Shown: positions 34,852 through 44,613 of the stretch, in pieces | Layout of the letters: each line of letters opens with the position of its first letter | How positions within the stretch are numbered: position 1 is the first letter of the stretch | Source of the DNA: an uncultured Silvanigrella sp. | GTDB lineage: Bacteria > Bdellovibrionota_B > Oligoflexia > Silvanigrellales > Silvanigrellaceae | DNA: 60,363 nucleotides | Assembly (NCBI GenBank): GCA_903932045.1 | Contig: CAIZES010000216.1 | Location: forward strand, 1-60,363 | Direction: 5' to 3' | Program-made: the position numbers and the translations under genes | The notes under the pieces: model-generated | Seen by the model: only the letters and a program-made list of their open reading frames with translations | The model's database searches: none | What the model was told of the DNA's origin: nothing

Positions 34852-34901
34852 AGTTCGGAAAGTAGAGTTTGGAAACCCGTGAATTTAGAAATTTGCAGAA
34901 A

Positions 34902-35315
34902 TCACATCCGGATTTTATCACCCTCAAACGAATAGACACGAGGCAATTCGCGGGCAAATCGAATCAGTTCCGCTTGCTGGTTACGCAATGTGGAAACAAC
35001 TTTTCGGCTGCTTGGCTCCTTTGCCAAGCCATCAATTTGCTGCTGCAGCATATTGATGCGCTCTCCATTTTCAGGATTGGTCATGATGTCGTCCATAATG
35101 GCGTTAAACTGATCCTTTTCCTCCGGACTCAAGCCCGTGGTATTTGTGTGACGATGATACTGACGAATAGATTCGGGATCAGTATCAATAATCACGCTAC
35201 CGTCTTCATTTTTTTCAGTCACCACTCCCGGCTTGGTATAGATGCCCGCTTTAGCAACATAATCGCCAATTTGCATCTTATTAAAATTTGTAGGAACCGG
35301 TGGAAGCATAACCAT
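34902..35315 (-). CDS. Protein of unknown function, paralogue of the upstream gene
   Basis: A 137-aa soluble protein starting MVMLPPVPTNFNKMQIGDYV. It begins with a small beta-rich segment (about 14-45: IGDYVAKAGIYTKPGVVTEK, SVIIDTDPES) and then a helical region (FNAIMDDIMTNPENGERINMLQQQIDGL). The same architecture and several identical positions occur in the neighbouring upstream gene, so the pair is a tandem duplication. There is no signal peptide or membrane helix. The start is supported by GGGGGT before ATG 35315. The N-terminal segment might bind a ligand or partner, but I recognise no family. Confidence 0.65.
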   Translation of the reverse strand: MVMLPPVPTNFNKMQIGDYVAKAGIYTKPGVVTEKNEDGSVIIDTDPESIRQYHRHTNTTGLSPEEKDQFNAIMDDIMTNPENGERINMLQQQIDGLAKEPSSRKVVSTLRNQQAELIRFARELPRVYSFEGDKIRM

Positions 35316-35332
35316 AGAGCACCCCCTTTTGT

Positions 35333-35707
35333 TTAAAGACCAATTGAACTTTGCGGCACACACACTTGCACAGGCTGATACCTTTCACGAGACATTCGAT
35401 ACTGAAGCTCGCCCTCAAGATAACGCAGTGTCCGTGCATCTGCCCCGCGCGATCTCATTTCCGAAATTTTCTTATACAAACTATCAATTTCAGCTCTTTT
35501 GTCGGGATTCCGCACACCTTCAATGACCGAATTAAAAGCCTCTCTCGCATCAGGATCTACGCCATTTTTAACACTATTTACGCACATATCCTGAACAAGA
35601 TGAATATTATCATCAAGATTTGCTTTCTCAGTTTTTTCGTCGTAATTCACAACGACCGCAGGTTTCCCAGCGCGAGCAAAGACAATATCCCCAACGGTAA
35701 GCGCCAT
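35333..35707 (-). CDS. Protein of unknown function, paralogue of the downstream gene
   Basis: A 124-aa protein (MALTVGDIVFARAGKPAVVV...) sharing its layout with the next gene downstream: a short beta-rich start (VGDIVFARAGKPAVVVNYDEK), a linker, the helical FNSVIEGVRNPDKRAEIDSLYKKISEM and a basic C-terminal helix. The gap between the two is 17 bp, so they form one operon. ATG 35707 is chosen because it aligns with the paralogue and has AAGGA upstream; ATG 35737 and 35770 in the same frame are alternatives. Function unknown; cytosolic by sequence. Confidence 0.65.
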   Translation of the reverse strand: MALTVGDIVFARAGKPAVVVNYDEKTEKANLDDNIHLVQDMCVNSVKNGVDPDAREAFNSVIEGVRNPDKRAEIDSLYKKISEMRSRGADARTLRYLEGELQYRMSRERYQPVQVCVPQSSIGL

Positions 35708-35863
35708 CTTCGGTTCCTTCTCAAAAAGGAGCGACATCTTCTCTCTCAGTATATTGCAAATCTGAAACAATTAGGGCGACATGGCCCAAACTTTGACTCG
35801 AAAAAAAATTCCTACGGTGCAAAATTTGCATCGCGATAAGGATGTGACAGAGACACAGGGAAA

Positions 35864-36673
35864 CTACTTTTGACAAACGGGACAATACCAGCTGGATCGT
35901 CCAGCCTGAGTCATTTTACAAATGATACCGGAGCAACGGGGACGCACACAAGAAAGGCCATCGCGACCGTAAACCTGATGAGAATTCTGAAATCCACCGG
36001 AATCGCCCGAAAGACGTTTGTAGGAAACTATGGACGATCCGCCCAAGCGAATGGCCTCTGAGAATATTTCCGGCAAAGCTTTGGCAAGTAGGCGACAATC
36101 CTGCTTCCTTAAACTGTCACAAGAGCGGTCGGGACGAATTCCTGCTCTAAAAAGTGCCTCAACCGCATAAATATTCCCAACGCCACCAATAAGACTTTGG
36201 TCCATCAAGAAGCTCTTAATAGGGCGCTTTGTTCGACCTGTGCGCAATTTCAATAATAAAGCCAACAGTCCTTCTTCATTGGTACCGTCCACCGCGGCAT
36301 CAACAAAATCGGAAGGTATAACACGCCATGAACCAAAACGGCGTGCGTCCACAAAACCCAATCCGGTATCGTCGGAAAACTCTATTGAAATATGTTCATG
36401 CAAAGCTGGTTTCCCAGAAATCGAATCCACAAAATGGCCTGTCATGCCAAGCGAAATAGCAACGCGACCACGCTCAGTTTCCAAAATTAAACGCTTTCCT
36501 ATTCTAAAAAATCGAACCAAACGTACGCCCGAAGCAAGCACGCTTCGAAGTTCTTTCTTTTGAAAAGGTTCACGAATTCCCGCTCGGCGAAAGCGGAGAA
36601 CACCAACTATTTTTCCGGAATATTTCTTATTGAGATCGTCGCAAAAACACTGAACTTCGGGTAATTCTGGCAT
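35864..36673 (-). CDS. mutM: Formamidopyrimidine-DNA glycosylase
   Basis: MutM (Fpg) excises 8-oxoguanine and formamidopyrimidines and cuts the abasic site. The 269-aa protein must start at the ATG giving MPELPEV, because Pro2 is the nucleophile and Glu3 is catalytic; that places it at 36673, one base after the dnaE stop. Other landmarks are GRVAISLGMTGHF, FVDARRFG and IGGVGNIYAVEALFRAGIRP (the helix-two-turn-helix). The C-terminal zinc finger ends YCPVCQK. Its first pair of cysteines reads CVRPRC, four residues apart instead of the usual CxxC, so the finger may be slightly distorted. Probably translated with dnaE. Confidence 0.94.
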   Translation of the reverse strand: MPELPEVQCFCDDLNKKYSGKIVGVLRFRRAGIREPFQKKELRSVLASGVRLVRFFRIGKRLILETERGRVAISLGMTGHFVDSISGKPALHEHISIEFSDDTGLGFVDARRFGSWRVIPSDFVDAAVDGTNEEGLLALLLKLRTGRTKRPIKSFLMDQSLIGGVGNIYAVEALFRAGIRPDRSCDSLRKQDCRLLAKALPEIFSEAIRLGGSSIVSYKRLSGDSGGFQNSHQVYGRDGLSCVRPRCSGIICKMTQAGRSSWYCPVCQK

Positions 36674-36674
36674 A

Positions 36675-39600
36675 TCAATTCGCAAACTCTGCTGCACTAT
36701 AGCAGCGGTGAACAAAAATCAAACCGGGCCATTTCTCTTCAATGGTTGTGATGAACTCGTCTGAGGGTTTCACCGACGACATCTTGAGACGTAAGCGACG
36801 TTTGTCAGCTAGCAGCAAAATATCCAGCGCAAGAGGCGTATTTCCCGAAAAGCGTTCCACTGTAGATTTTAAAAACTCCACATTATCGTTACTGGGCTCA
36901 AACGCTTCATCAAATATCAGCACCAAACCCTTTACACTTTCGGCACGTTTATCTGCAACCAAAGCAAGTTCAACGCACTCAGCACGCACAGAACCCGATT
37001 CAATTCCTTTAGAAAGACGACACTCTGCCCAAATTCGATCTCCCTTCACTGGTTTTCTTTGAAGAGCAGCGTACTGCTTTGCAAAAATCATCATTTCCAC
37101 GGAACCTGTGCCATCCTCAATTTTAACAACTCCAAATCGCTCGTCGTCTTTGTTTCTTTTTTCAACAACGTCCATTGCTATGCCAACAATTTTCACTGTT
37201 TTGCGCTTGAACTTTGGCACATCGTCTTTTTCAAGATGCAATAACAAACTATCGAGACTCACCTGAGACAACGATTTGACATCTTCACGAATAACGTCTG
37301 CGGGATGCGCTGTCATACAAAAGCCCAAAGTCTGCATCTCTCCTGCCAGTTGCTCACGTAGGGTCCATGGCTTGCTTTTTTTCAGCTGCACGCCAATGAG
37401 AAGTCTAGAAACCGAATCCAAAGCTTTTAGAGTGGTAGATTTGCTCAAAGGAAAATAATTCCCAAATTTTCGTCTTCTTTTTTCTGCAAAAGAACTGAGC
37501 TCAGCAAAGCTGGAATCTGAAGACTCCAATTTCGAATCCAACAAAGAAGCTACTCCGGCACGTGAACGAGATTTTGAGCCAGCGGGAACCATTCCGAACA
37601 TTCCAAATATTCCATCTCCAGCTTGAGCGCTGCATTCCGCTTCTCGAGCAATGGCACGCACCCAAGAGTCAACATTCTGCAAAATCTCAGCGCGGTTTGT
37701 AGCTAAACAATCGAAAGCCCCCGCCATTACCAAGCTTTCCATAACTTTTTTATTTAATTTTCGAGCATCAACGCGCGCAATAAAATCGGGAACAGAAACA
37801 AATGCTCCATTCTTTCGCCGCTCCTCTACAAGCATATCCACAACGCCTTTTCCAAGCCCCTTAATTGCTCCAAGGCCAAATTGAATTGTATTTTCAGAAG
37901 GAATTGAAAAACCAAAATTTGAGCCATTCACACTTGGCGGAAGCATAGTGATTCCCAGTCTTCGGCAGTCTCGAACATATGTAATTATTTTATCGGTATT
38001 ATCCAAATCTAAAGACATAATTGCAGCCATATATTCAGTGCAATAATATGTTTTCAAGTATGCTGTTTGGAAGGTTACATAACCATACGCAGCAGAGTGA
38101 CTTTTGTTAAAACCGTACTCCGCAAATTTAGCAATAAGATCGAAAAACTCCGACGTTCGCTGAGGATCGTGACCATTTTGTTCGGCACCCGAAACAAAGC
38201 GCGATTTTTGCTTTTCCATTTCGGCTTTATCTTTTTTACCCATAGCACGCCGCAACAAATCGGCTTCGCCAAGAGTATAACTCGCAAGCACCACGGCAAT
38301 CTTTTGCACTTGTTCTTGATAAACAATAACTCCATAAGTATCACGCAAAATTTCTTCAAGCTCTTTAAAGGGATACTCAACAGGAACTTCACCATGCTTC
38401 CGCTTTACAAAATCTTCCACCATTCCCGAGCCCAACGGCCCCGGTCGGAAAAGAGCAAGTACAGCAACAATATCCGAAAAGCATGTTGGCTTTAAATCGG
38501 CAATTAGCTTGCGCATACCATTGGATTCAAGCTGAAAGATACCCGTCACATGTGCTGTAGAAAGCATTTTATAAACAGCAGGATCCTCAACATCCACCTT
38601 TTCAATATCAAAATGAGGATCACGGCGTTTGCGAATCATTTGCAGAGCGGTTTCTATCACCGTTAAAGTTTTCAAACCCAAAAAGTCGAACTTAATAAGC
38701 CCAATTTTTTCGGCCAATTTGTATTCAAATTGAGTTAACAACTGGCCTTCTGATTCCATAAGAGGACAACGTTCATCCAACGCCTGATCTGAAATAATCA
38801 CACCTGCAGCGTGAATTCCCAGCGAAGCCAAAACACCCTCAACTTGAATAGCATCATCCCACAATGCTTTGGCGCGCTCATCTGTTTCCAATCGAGCCTT
38901 CAGCCGCTCGTCCTCCTTAATTGCTTTTTCCAACGTCATGTCGGGCGACTCGGGAACCAGCTGCGCAAATTCATTCGATTCGTTAAACGACCACTCCGAA
39001 ATGCGCGCAAGATTCTTAATTGCATTGCGGGCTTTCATTCTGCCAAAGGTAACAATTTGAGCGACAGCTTTTTCTCCGTATTTACCATAAACGTAATTTA
39101 GAACCTCGGAACGCCGATCCTGGCAAAAGTCCGTATCAATATCAGGCATGGAAATACGTTCGGGATTCAAAAACCGCTCGAACAACAAATCGAAGCGAAT
39201 GGGATCAATATTCGTAATGCGAAGAGCATAAGTCACAAGACTTCCTGCAGCGGAACCACGCCCCGGACCTACAGGAATTCCGTGATCTTTTGCCCAATTG
39301 ATAAAGTCTTGCACAATTAAAAAGTAGCCAGAAAACTTCATTTTTAAAATAACGCCGAGTTCGTACTCAAGTCGTTCTTCATATAACGACTTCCATTTTT
39401 CTTCCGAAAAATTTGAACCCATCCAATGCTGCACATCGGCCTTACGAACCAACAATCCCTCTCGCGACAAACGCGACAAACAATCATCAGAAGGTTCATC
39501 GGGTCGCTGACGATAGTCGGGCATAAAAATACTTTTGGTATCGATATTCACCTTGCATCGATCGGCAATCTGCTTCGTAATTTCCAATGCTTCAGGAAAT

Positions 39601-40397
39601 TCTGCAAATTTCTGCTGCATTTCCACGAAGGTTGCCAAATGAAACTCATAGGAGGTGTCAACATCTCGCAAGTCGGAACGACGCAATTTATGTTTAATTG
39701 CCATAAGCGACAGATGGGTTTCTTTATCCGACTTTTTAAGATAGTGAACATCCGCAGTTGCTACATATCCAAGCCCAACGCTACGAGCGATGTCTACCAG
39801 TTTGGGTGGCAAACCTTTTTGAGCCAACAAGCCGTTGTCGCAAAGTTCTACAAAAACATTATTCTTGCCAAAAACCTTAGCCAGGTGCTGCAAAAAAAGC
39901 CTTGCCTCATTCAACGCACCCGCACAAACCAATGTGGAAAGCTCGCCTTTTAAATTCGCAGTTAAGCAAATCACACCTTCAGAATGCAACTGCACCTGTT
40001 CCCACGTCACAGCAACGGCATCAGCACCCAAAGCATTTTTTCCGCTTGTATTCGCAATGGAGCAAAGCTTGATAAGATTTCGATAGCCAGTATCGTTTTC
40101 AGCCAATAAAACGAGATGGGCCGCATTATTGCCTACGCTTTTTGTAAAAAATTCCACATTCGCTTCGTATCCCATAATAGGATTCAAACGATCGGAGCGT
40201 TCAGGCGGATACAAATCCTTTTTTTGCGAATCAAGATAAAATTCTAACAAGCCGTGCATGCCGTCATGATCGGTAAGTGCACAAGCACTAGCACCACGGG
40301 CAATAAGCTCCTTCAGGAGTTTTTTGATCCTGATGGAACCATCCAGTAGCGAATATTCGGAATGAACATGGAGATGAACAAAATCTTCGGCGCGCAA
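36675..40397 (-). CDS. dnaE: DNA polymerase III alpha subunit
   Basis: The replicative polymerase, about 1240 aa. The N-terminal PHP domain starts FVHLHVHSEYSLLDGS. The polymerase core shows GPGRGSAAGSLVTYALRI and PDIDTDFCQDRR with the catalytic aspartates. The tandem HhH region and an OB-fold (IVGIAMDVVEKRNKDDERFGVVKIEDGTGSVEMMIF) lie towards the C-terminus. A Ser/Lys-rich insertion at about 925-985, just before the conserved EMQTLGFCMTAHP segment, makes it longer than E. coli DnaE. I favour the TTG at 40397, five bases after GGGAGG; a TTG at 40421, directly after the DUF507 stop, is the alternative. Upstream DUF507 and downstream mutM form a likely operon. Confidence 0.95.
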   Translation of the reverse strand: MRAEDFVHLHVHSEYSLLDGSIRIKKLLKELIARGASACALTDHDGMHGLLEFYLDSQKKDLYPPERSDRLNPIMGYEANVEFFTKSVGNNAAHLVLLAENDTGYRNLIKLCSIANTSGKNALGADAVAVTWEQVQLHSEGVICLTANLKGELSTLVCAGALNEARLFLQHLAKVFGKNNVFVELCDNGLLAQKGLPPKLVDIARSVGLGYVATADVHYLKKSDKETHLSLMAIKHKLRRSDLRDVDTSYEFHLATFVEMQQKFAEFPEALEITKQIADRCKVNIDTKSIFMPDYRQRPDEPSDDCLSRLSREGLLVRKADVQHWMGSNFSEEKWKSLYEERLEYELGVILKMKFSGYFLIVQDFINWAKDHGIPVGPGRGSAAGSLVTYALRITNIDPIRFDLLFERFLNPERISMPDIDTDFCQDRRSEVLNYVYGKYGEKAVAQIVTFGRMKARNAIKNLARISEWSFNESNEFAQLVPESPDMTLEKAIKEDERLKARLETDERAKALWDDAIQVEGVLASLGIHAAGVIISDQALDERCPLMESEGQLLTQFEYKLAEKIGLIKFDFLGLKTLTVIETALQMIRKRRDPHFDIEKVDVEDPAVYKMLSTAHVTGIFQLESNGMRKLIADLKPTCFSDIVAVLALFRPGPLGSGMVEDFVKRKHGEVPVEYPFKELEEILRDTYGVIVYQEQVQKIAVVLASYTLGEADLLRRAMGKKDKAEMEKQKSRFVSGAEQNGHDPQRTSEFFDLIAKFAEYGFNKSHSAAYGYVTFQTAYLKTYYCTEYMAAIMSLDLDNTDKIITYVRDCRRLGITMLPPSVNGSNFGFSIPSENTIQFGLGAIKGLGKGVVDMLVEERRKNGAFVSVPDFIARVDARKLNKKVMESLVMAGAFDCLATNRAEILQNVDSWVRAIAREAECSAQAGDGIFGMFGMVPAGSKSRSRAGVASLLDSKLESSDSSFAELSSFAEKRRRKFGNYFPLSKSTTLKALDSVSRLLIGVQLKKSKPWTLREQLAGEMQTLGFCMTAHPADVIREDVKSLSQVSLDSLLLHLEKDDVPKFKRKTVKIVGIAMDVVEKRNKDDERFGVVKIEDGTGSVEMMIFAKQYAALQRKPVKGDRIWAECRLSKGIESGSVRAECVELALVADKRAESVKGLVLIFDEAFEPSNDNVEFLKSTVERFSGNTPLALDILLLADKRRLRLKMSSVKPSDEFITTIEEKWPGLIFVHRCYSAAEFAN

Positions 40398-40421
40398 AAC
40401 GCCCTCCCGAGGAATCTCCAA

Positions 40422-41030
40422 TTAGGCTTCGACAGGAACACCAGAGACAGGAACGACATCTTCGCGTTTCTGTTCCATGCGCAAACGTGCCTCAGCAAAA
40501 TAGCGATCGTACATCTGACACCATTTTGGAGAATAAGCTTCTTCCTGAACCTTACGCGATACCAAACGTTCAATAGCATCAACAATGCGATCGTCTTCCA
40601 TGCGAAAACGGTAAATGGCATGGGCAAGACAATTTTGAATTTTACGATCTTCACCAAAAAATTCGAGTGCCTCAACTCGCCACAACGCCTTCAACATTTT
40701 TTCAGCAATAAGGTCGGCGCGCTCAGGACCTTCATCCAACATAACTCGCTTGGATTTTGCCAAACGTGCTTTCACTTCCTGGACAAGCTCTTCGCGAGGA
40801 CGATCGGATTTGCTAACCACGTCCTTTTGCTGATCCACCAAACGCTCAGCTTCACGGGACAAACGATCTTCAGTGCGAGAGTCGTCTTCAAGCACGTTTA
40901 ATATGGCGTCAACAACACGTTCATCAACTCGTTCGTCAATAGAAGCATCAAGTTCCACGTAGCCTGACAACTTCAAAACTCTTAAAATACGGTCGGCAAT
41001 GCGTTCAAGCTGATTGCTGGAAAGCTTCAT
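40422..41030 (-). CDS. DUF507 family protein
   Basis: A 202-aa, highly charged helical protein that fits DUF507: MKLSSNQLERIADRILRVL at the start, VVDAILNVLEDDSRTEDRL, a second module with IQNCLAHAIYRFRMEDDRIVDAIERL, and the C-terminal SPKWCQMYDRYFAEARLR, which is conserved in long family members. The two modules look like an internal duplication. The function is unknown. The dnaE reading frame follows directly, so the two genes are co-transcribed. It starts divergent from the large lipoprotein gene. Confidence 0.82.
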   Translation of the reverse strand: MKLSSNQLERIADRILRVLKLSGYVELDASIDERVDERVVDAILNVLEDDSRTEDRLSREAERLVDQQKDVVSKSDRPREELVQEVKARLAKSKRVMLDEGPERADLIAEKMLKALWRVEALEFFGEDRKIQNCLAHAIYRFRMEDDRIVDAIERLVSRKVQEEAYSPKWCQMYDRYFAEARLRMEQKREDVVPVSGVPVEA

Positions 41031-41365
41031 ATCTGTGTTCTTCCTTCACAGTAAGTGGCTGAAAATACAGCCTCAACAGAGGCGATGCACTGGGTGTCGG
41101 AGGCATATTGTGCCATTGGAGCAAAAATTGCAACTGCCAGCTAGCGAGAAACGAGTTACCTTGGTAGGGGATATTCCCAAACAGACTGCACCCTATAGTG
41201 AAAACTCCGTAAAAAAGACAATCTATAGTAAAAAGTTATAGCAACTTAAAAAAGTAACGAAATCGGTGCTATACCCAGCAAAAAAAAAACACAAAAGCAA
41301 AAAAAGGAGTTGGTCAGCATTGCTCTTTCTGTTAGCACTTTTGCAGAAAACAAGGAGGAATTGTT
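41031..41365. other. Divergent intergenic region before the secreted-protein module
   Basis: No gene is seen in these 335 bp. The right half is A-rich. CTATAGT occurs at 41193-41199 and again at 41223-41229, exactly 30 bp apart, with a related TTATAGC at 41236-41242. The AAGGAGG ribosome-binding site of the 1077-aa lipoprotein gene is at 41353-41359. Promoters for both flanking genes must lie here, but I cannot assign a convincing -35/-10 pair. Confidence 0.5.
41193..41229. repeat. Two helically phased CTATAGT direct repeats
   Basis: CTATAGTGAAAA and CTATAGTAAAAA-type copies begin 30 bp apart, close to three turns of DNA, in the promoter region of the secreted-protein module. They could be regulator half-sites. 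Seven matching bases can also arise by chance in an AT-rich region. Confidence 0.35.
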
Positions 41366-44300
41366 ATGCGCGCAAAACGGAGGTCGAATTCTATGGCTAT
41401 CACAAGTTCTTCGATAAAAGTTGTTGCTGGCTTTGTCTGCGTTCTTGCTTTTTTGGGTTGCGACTCAAACCTCGCAAACAAATCGCAAACCGAGGACATT
41501 ACAGGCGGCTCAAAACCCCAACCCGCTGCGCCTATTGCCTCAGACTATCCGGGACTCATTCCGCCAGCCGGAAAAGGCGTGCCGGCCAACGACCTTGTGA
41601 AAGATGGAAAAAAACTCACATCTGAGGAGGCTCGAAAACTTTCACTGAGTGGCGTTGATATTTCAACTCTTAACCCAGTTGCAACAACCGACCTCTGGAC
41701 AGACAATATTGGCGAAAAACCCAACGCAGCCAACGATGCCTTAGGAGTTTCTTCTGGCGATGCTATCGAATTTGTAACATCTATTCCTTCTGTTTCAGGC
41801 AACGCTCGCTTCACCGCACGGAAGGTTTCTGGCAACGCTGTCTCCAACTTTACCGTGCAACTCGGAAGACGCGCCCACGATCTTTTGCTTCGAAAAGCGT
41901 TGCTCAGAAAGCTTGGATATAAAATTCCGAGCACGTCGTTTCTCAACAAATTTACACTCAAATTCAGCAACACGCGCGAACGCGAAATCTTTGTAAAACG
42001 CCTGGCTTCCGATGCCATGGCCGATCCAGCGCGCTGGATTTTGCAACAGCCCGACGAGCGCACTCTGGTGCTACAAGACGCTGTTATTATGAACGCACAA
42101 TTCGACACATATAACCTTGCCTCGGGCATTGTTCCTGCAAATATTGTTGGAGGACGCAGACTTCTTTCGAGTCTTTTGGTTCCCTATTCTCTTGTAAGCA
42201 TGGGCGAAAACGCCAACTTGTTTTCGTGGATTGCAGGACGAACCTTCGATCAAAGCATAATTCTTCCCTACGACAACGCAGATAGCTTTTCGTGCTCACG
42301 CGAAGATGCAATCTGGGCTGCTCGCCGCATTGTACGCCTTTCACGCAACGACTTTGCGGAAATCGCACACGAAGCAAACTTACCCGCTGAAGTGGAAACC
42401 CTTTTAACGGAAAAACTTGTTGCTCGTCGAAATTCGCTGCGCAAACTCCTTGCCCTTTCGGGTGACGATATTTCCTTTGACTCAAAAATCAACGCCGGCA
42501 GTCGGCTTGTGAATGGCGAAATTGTTGGTGAAAATTTCCCTGGATACGCCGAACGTTTTTCCTACGGAGACCCAGAATCCCCTCTTTCCGCACAAGAAAT
42601 TTGGGCCTTTGTGCAGTCCCGCGGAATTTCTGCCGCAATTTTTAATGCCGTCAGCAAGTTAAACGACCTGCTTCCAAAGACGGACGTTCAATCACAAGTT
42701 ATCAACCACAAAGTTGACCTCATCAACAAAGCCATTGCCGAATACTACAGCACAGGTCAGATCACAGAAAAACCAATGGGCGCCTTCGTTATTCCGATGT
42801 TTGGTAGCAGCCTCATTCTCAGTCGGGACGTTGTGATTGGCACATACATGGGTCTCGAAAACAAGGTCAGCCTTGCCGATTCCGTTGGAGTCAACATTCA
42901 AGCTGGTGGATACGTTGGATTCGAAAATATTCCGCTCCCTGCAACGATGTCTGCACAAACTGTTGGATACATTCGCCGCATTTACACACACATTAGGCCC
43001 TTGGGAAGTGTGAAAGCTGCACTCAAATCTCCTTTCAAAAACATAATTGTTCCTTTGTACGGACACGATGTTTCCCAGCTCCTTGGCGAAATCACTGAAG
43101 ATGCACTTTCAAAACTCAGTGCAACAGATAGGCAAAAGAAAATTTCCAACACTATGTCTGCACTCGATGATCAATTGGGAGTTGGTGAATCGATTATCAT
43201 TACAGACTCCATTGGTGGCGACGTCGATGTGCAAGTTGGCAAAAGTTTCTACGAAATCTTGGACACAACAGTTGGCGTTGGAGCTGGTCAGCTCATGTTG
43301 AATCGCACGTTTGTTCAGCGTCTGAGTAAAGAAACCGTAATTGTTTCAGATGCACACGGAAACACAACAACATTTCGCGTTGCTGCGGGCGTTAGCGCAG
43401 CACAAGTTCCAATACTCACTATTAGAGCAAGCCAAACTGAAGGCACTGCAACAAACCAAGTTGTGCCTCTGACTCTTATCGCTGATGAACTACAAAATCC
43501 AAATATCCTTCGTGTTGCCGCAGCGCTTCGCTCGGTTATTGGAAATGGTTCGTCGGCTGCTGCAAAACAAATTGTGCCCGGATATCGATTGAATCACAAA
43601 TTTAGAGACAACTCTGTAAGCGTTAACCTTCTGTTCCAACGTTACGTGCATCTTGAAGGGGCTACCAGCATTGACGTTGAAGACGTTGCGTCAGGCGCAC
43701 ACAAAACATTCTACCAACGCCGCTTGGCAGAACGCACAGGCAACGACTTCCAAAGTTTTGCTATCGACGGCTTTAACGCAATCATAGCAAATTTAACAAA
43801 AATAAATCTGAGCATAAACAACTCAGACTCAGATCCTGCTGGCACACTCGGTGGTTCGTCGTTCTTGCGCGAACTCATTTACGAAGGTGTTCTTGAGTCA
43901 GCAGCAAACAATTCAGACATAGCGAGCATTAAAGAAGGCTTTTTCTCGCTCACATACCGTTGGCGTGGTTGGTCCATCAATCGCGATGCTCTTAACAATA
44001 TTGTCGATCAAATCAACACACGCTATCCAAAACCGCTCATTCCTGGTGATACTCTTGGAAAGACCGACCAAATTCAGTTCTACGACATATCATCCCGTGT
44101 TGCTATCGCGCCAGAAGGCTTGAAGGATCTTTTACGTCACGACAACGCTTTCTACATAAACATTTTCAATAAATATATGCCGCATCCTCTGGATCCAAGA
44201 ACTTGCAAATTGGATAACAACTCCGCCCTGCTCAGTAACAACCCTTACTGTCGTGGATTTAGCCAATTTCTTTGGTTCCGCTCAAGTTACGGTGGCGCAT

Positions 44301-44599
44301 GGGCCAAGGGGCATAACGAAAACGCAGCTGCTGATTTGGTGAATGCAGTGGCTGCTGTGGAAGGACTCTTGAATAAAGAGGACTTAGTAACCGTATTGGG
44401 AGGCGAGAAGAATTTGTTTGCCACCGCACGAATCGACGGTTTCCGTGTGGGCGATGAAGCTGGTGACACCGCCATTGTTGGCAGTACTTTTGGTCGCTTA
44501 GGCACTGCAGATGCAGCAGGCCCTTTGCGAACACTGAGCCAAAATATTGGTTTACCAATGTCGGAATTGATGGCAACGTGGATTCGACAAAGCCTGTAA
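41366..44599 (+). CDS. Very large lipoprotein of unknown function
   Basis: A 1077-aa product with a lipoprotein signal peptide: basic start MRAKRRSN, hydrophobic core and the lipobox LAFLGC (Cys32). A Ser/Pro/Gly-rich stretch (about 40-75) would be the tether. The rest is a long mixed alpha/beta protein without recognisable repeats. Segments such as LLLRKALLRKLGYKIPSTSF and CSREDAIWAARRIVRLSRNDF resemble conserved helical motifs, but I cannot name a family. AAGGAGG six bases before the ATG predicts strong translation. The subtilase gene starts 15 bp after its stop, so the two are one operon; a partner, substrate or inhibitor role towards the protease is possible but unproven. Confidence 0.75.
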   Translation: MRAKRRSNSMAITSSSIKVVAGFVCVLAFLGCDSNLANKSQTEDITGGSKPQPAAPIASDYPGLIPPAGKGVPANDLVKDGKKLTSEEARKLSLSGVDISTLNPVATTDLWTDNIGEKPNAANDALGVSSGDAIEFVTSIPSVSGNARFTARKVSGNAVSNFTVQLGRRAHDLLLRKALLRKLGYKIPSTSFLNKFTLKFSNTREREIFVKRLASDAMADPARWILQQPDERTLVLQDAVIMNAQFDTYNLASGIVPANIVGGRRLLSSLLVPYSLVSMGENANLFSWIAGRTFDQSIILPYDNADSFSCSREDAIWAARRIVRLSRNDFAEIAHEANLPAEVETLLTEKLVARRNSLRKLLALSGDDISFDSKINAGSRLVNGEIVGENFPGYAERFSYGDPESPLSAQEIWAFVQSRGISAAIFNAVSKLNDLLPKTDVQSQVINHKVDLINKAIAEYYSTGQITEKPMGAFVIPMFGSSLILSRDVVIGTYMGLENKVSLADSVGVNIQAGGYVGFENIPLPATMSAQTVGYIRRIYTHIRPLGSVKAALKSPFKNIIVPLYGHDVSQLLGEITEDALSKLSATDRQKKISNTMSALDDQLGVGESIIITDSIGGDVDVQVGKSFYEILDTTVGVGAGQLMLNRTFVQRLSKETVIVSDAHGNTTTFRVAAGVSAAQVPILTIRASQTEGTATNQVVPLTLIADELQNPNILRVAAALRSVIGNGSSAAAKQIVPGYRLNHKFRDNSVSVNLLFQRYVHLEGATSIDVEDVASGAHKTFYQRRLAERTGNDFQSFAIDGFNAIIANLTKINLSINNSDSDPAGTLGGSSFLRELIYEGVLESAANNSDIASIKEGFFSLTYRWRGWSINRDALNNIVDQINTRYPKPLIPGDTLGKTDQIQFYDISSRVAIAPEGLKDLLRHDNAFYINIFNKYMPHPLDPRTCKLDNNSALLSNNPYCRGFSQFLWFRSSYGGAWAKGHNENAAADLVNAVAAVEGLLNKEDLVTVLGGEKNLFATARIDGFRVGDEAGDTAIVGSTFGRLGTADAAGPLRTLSQNIGLPMSELMATWIRQSL

Positions 44600-44613
44600 G
44601 GAGGAGTTACAAA

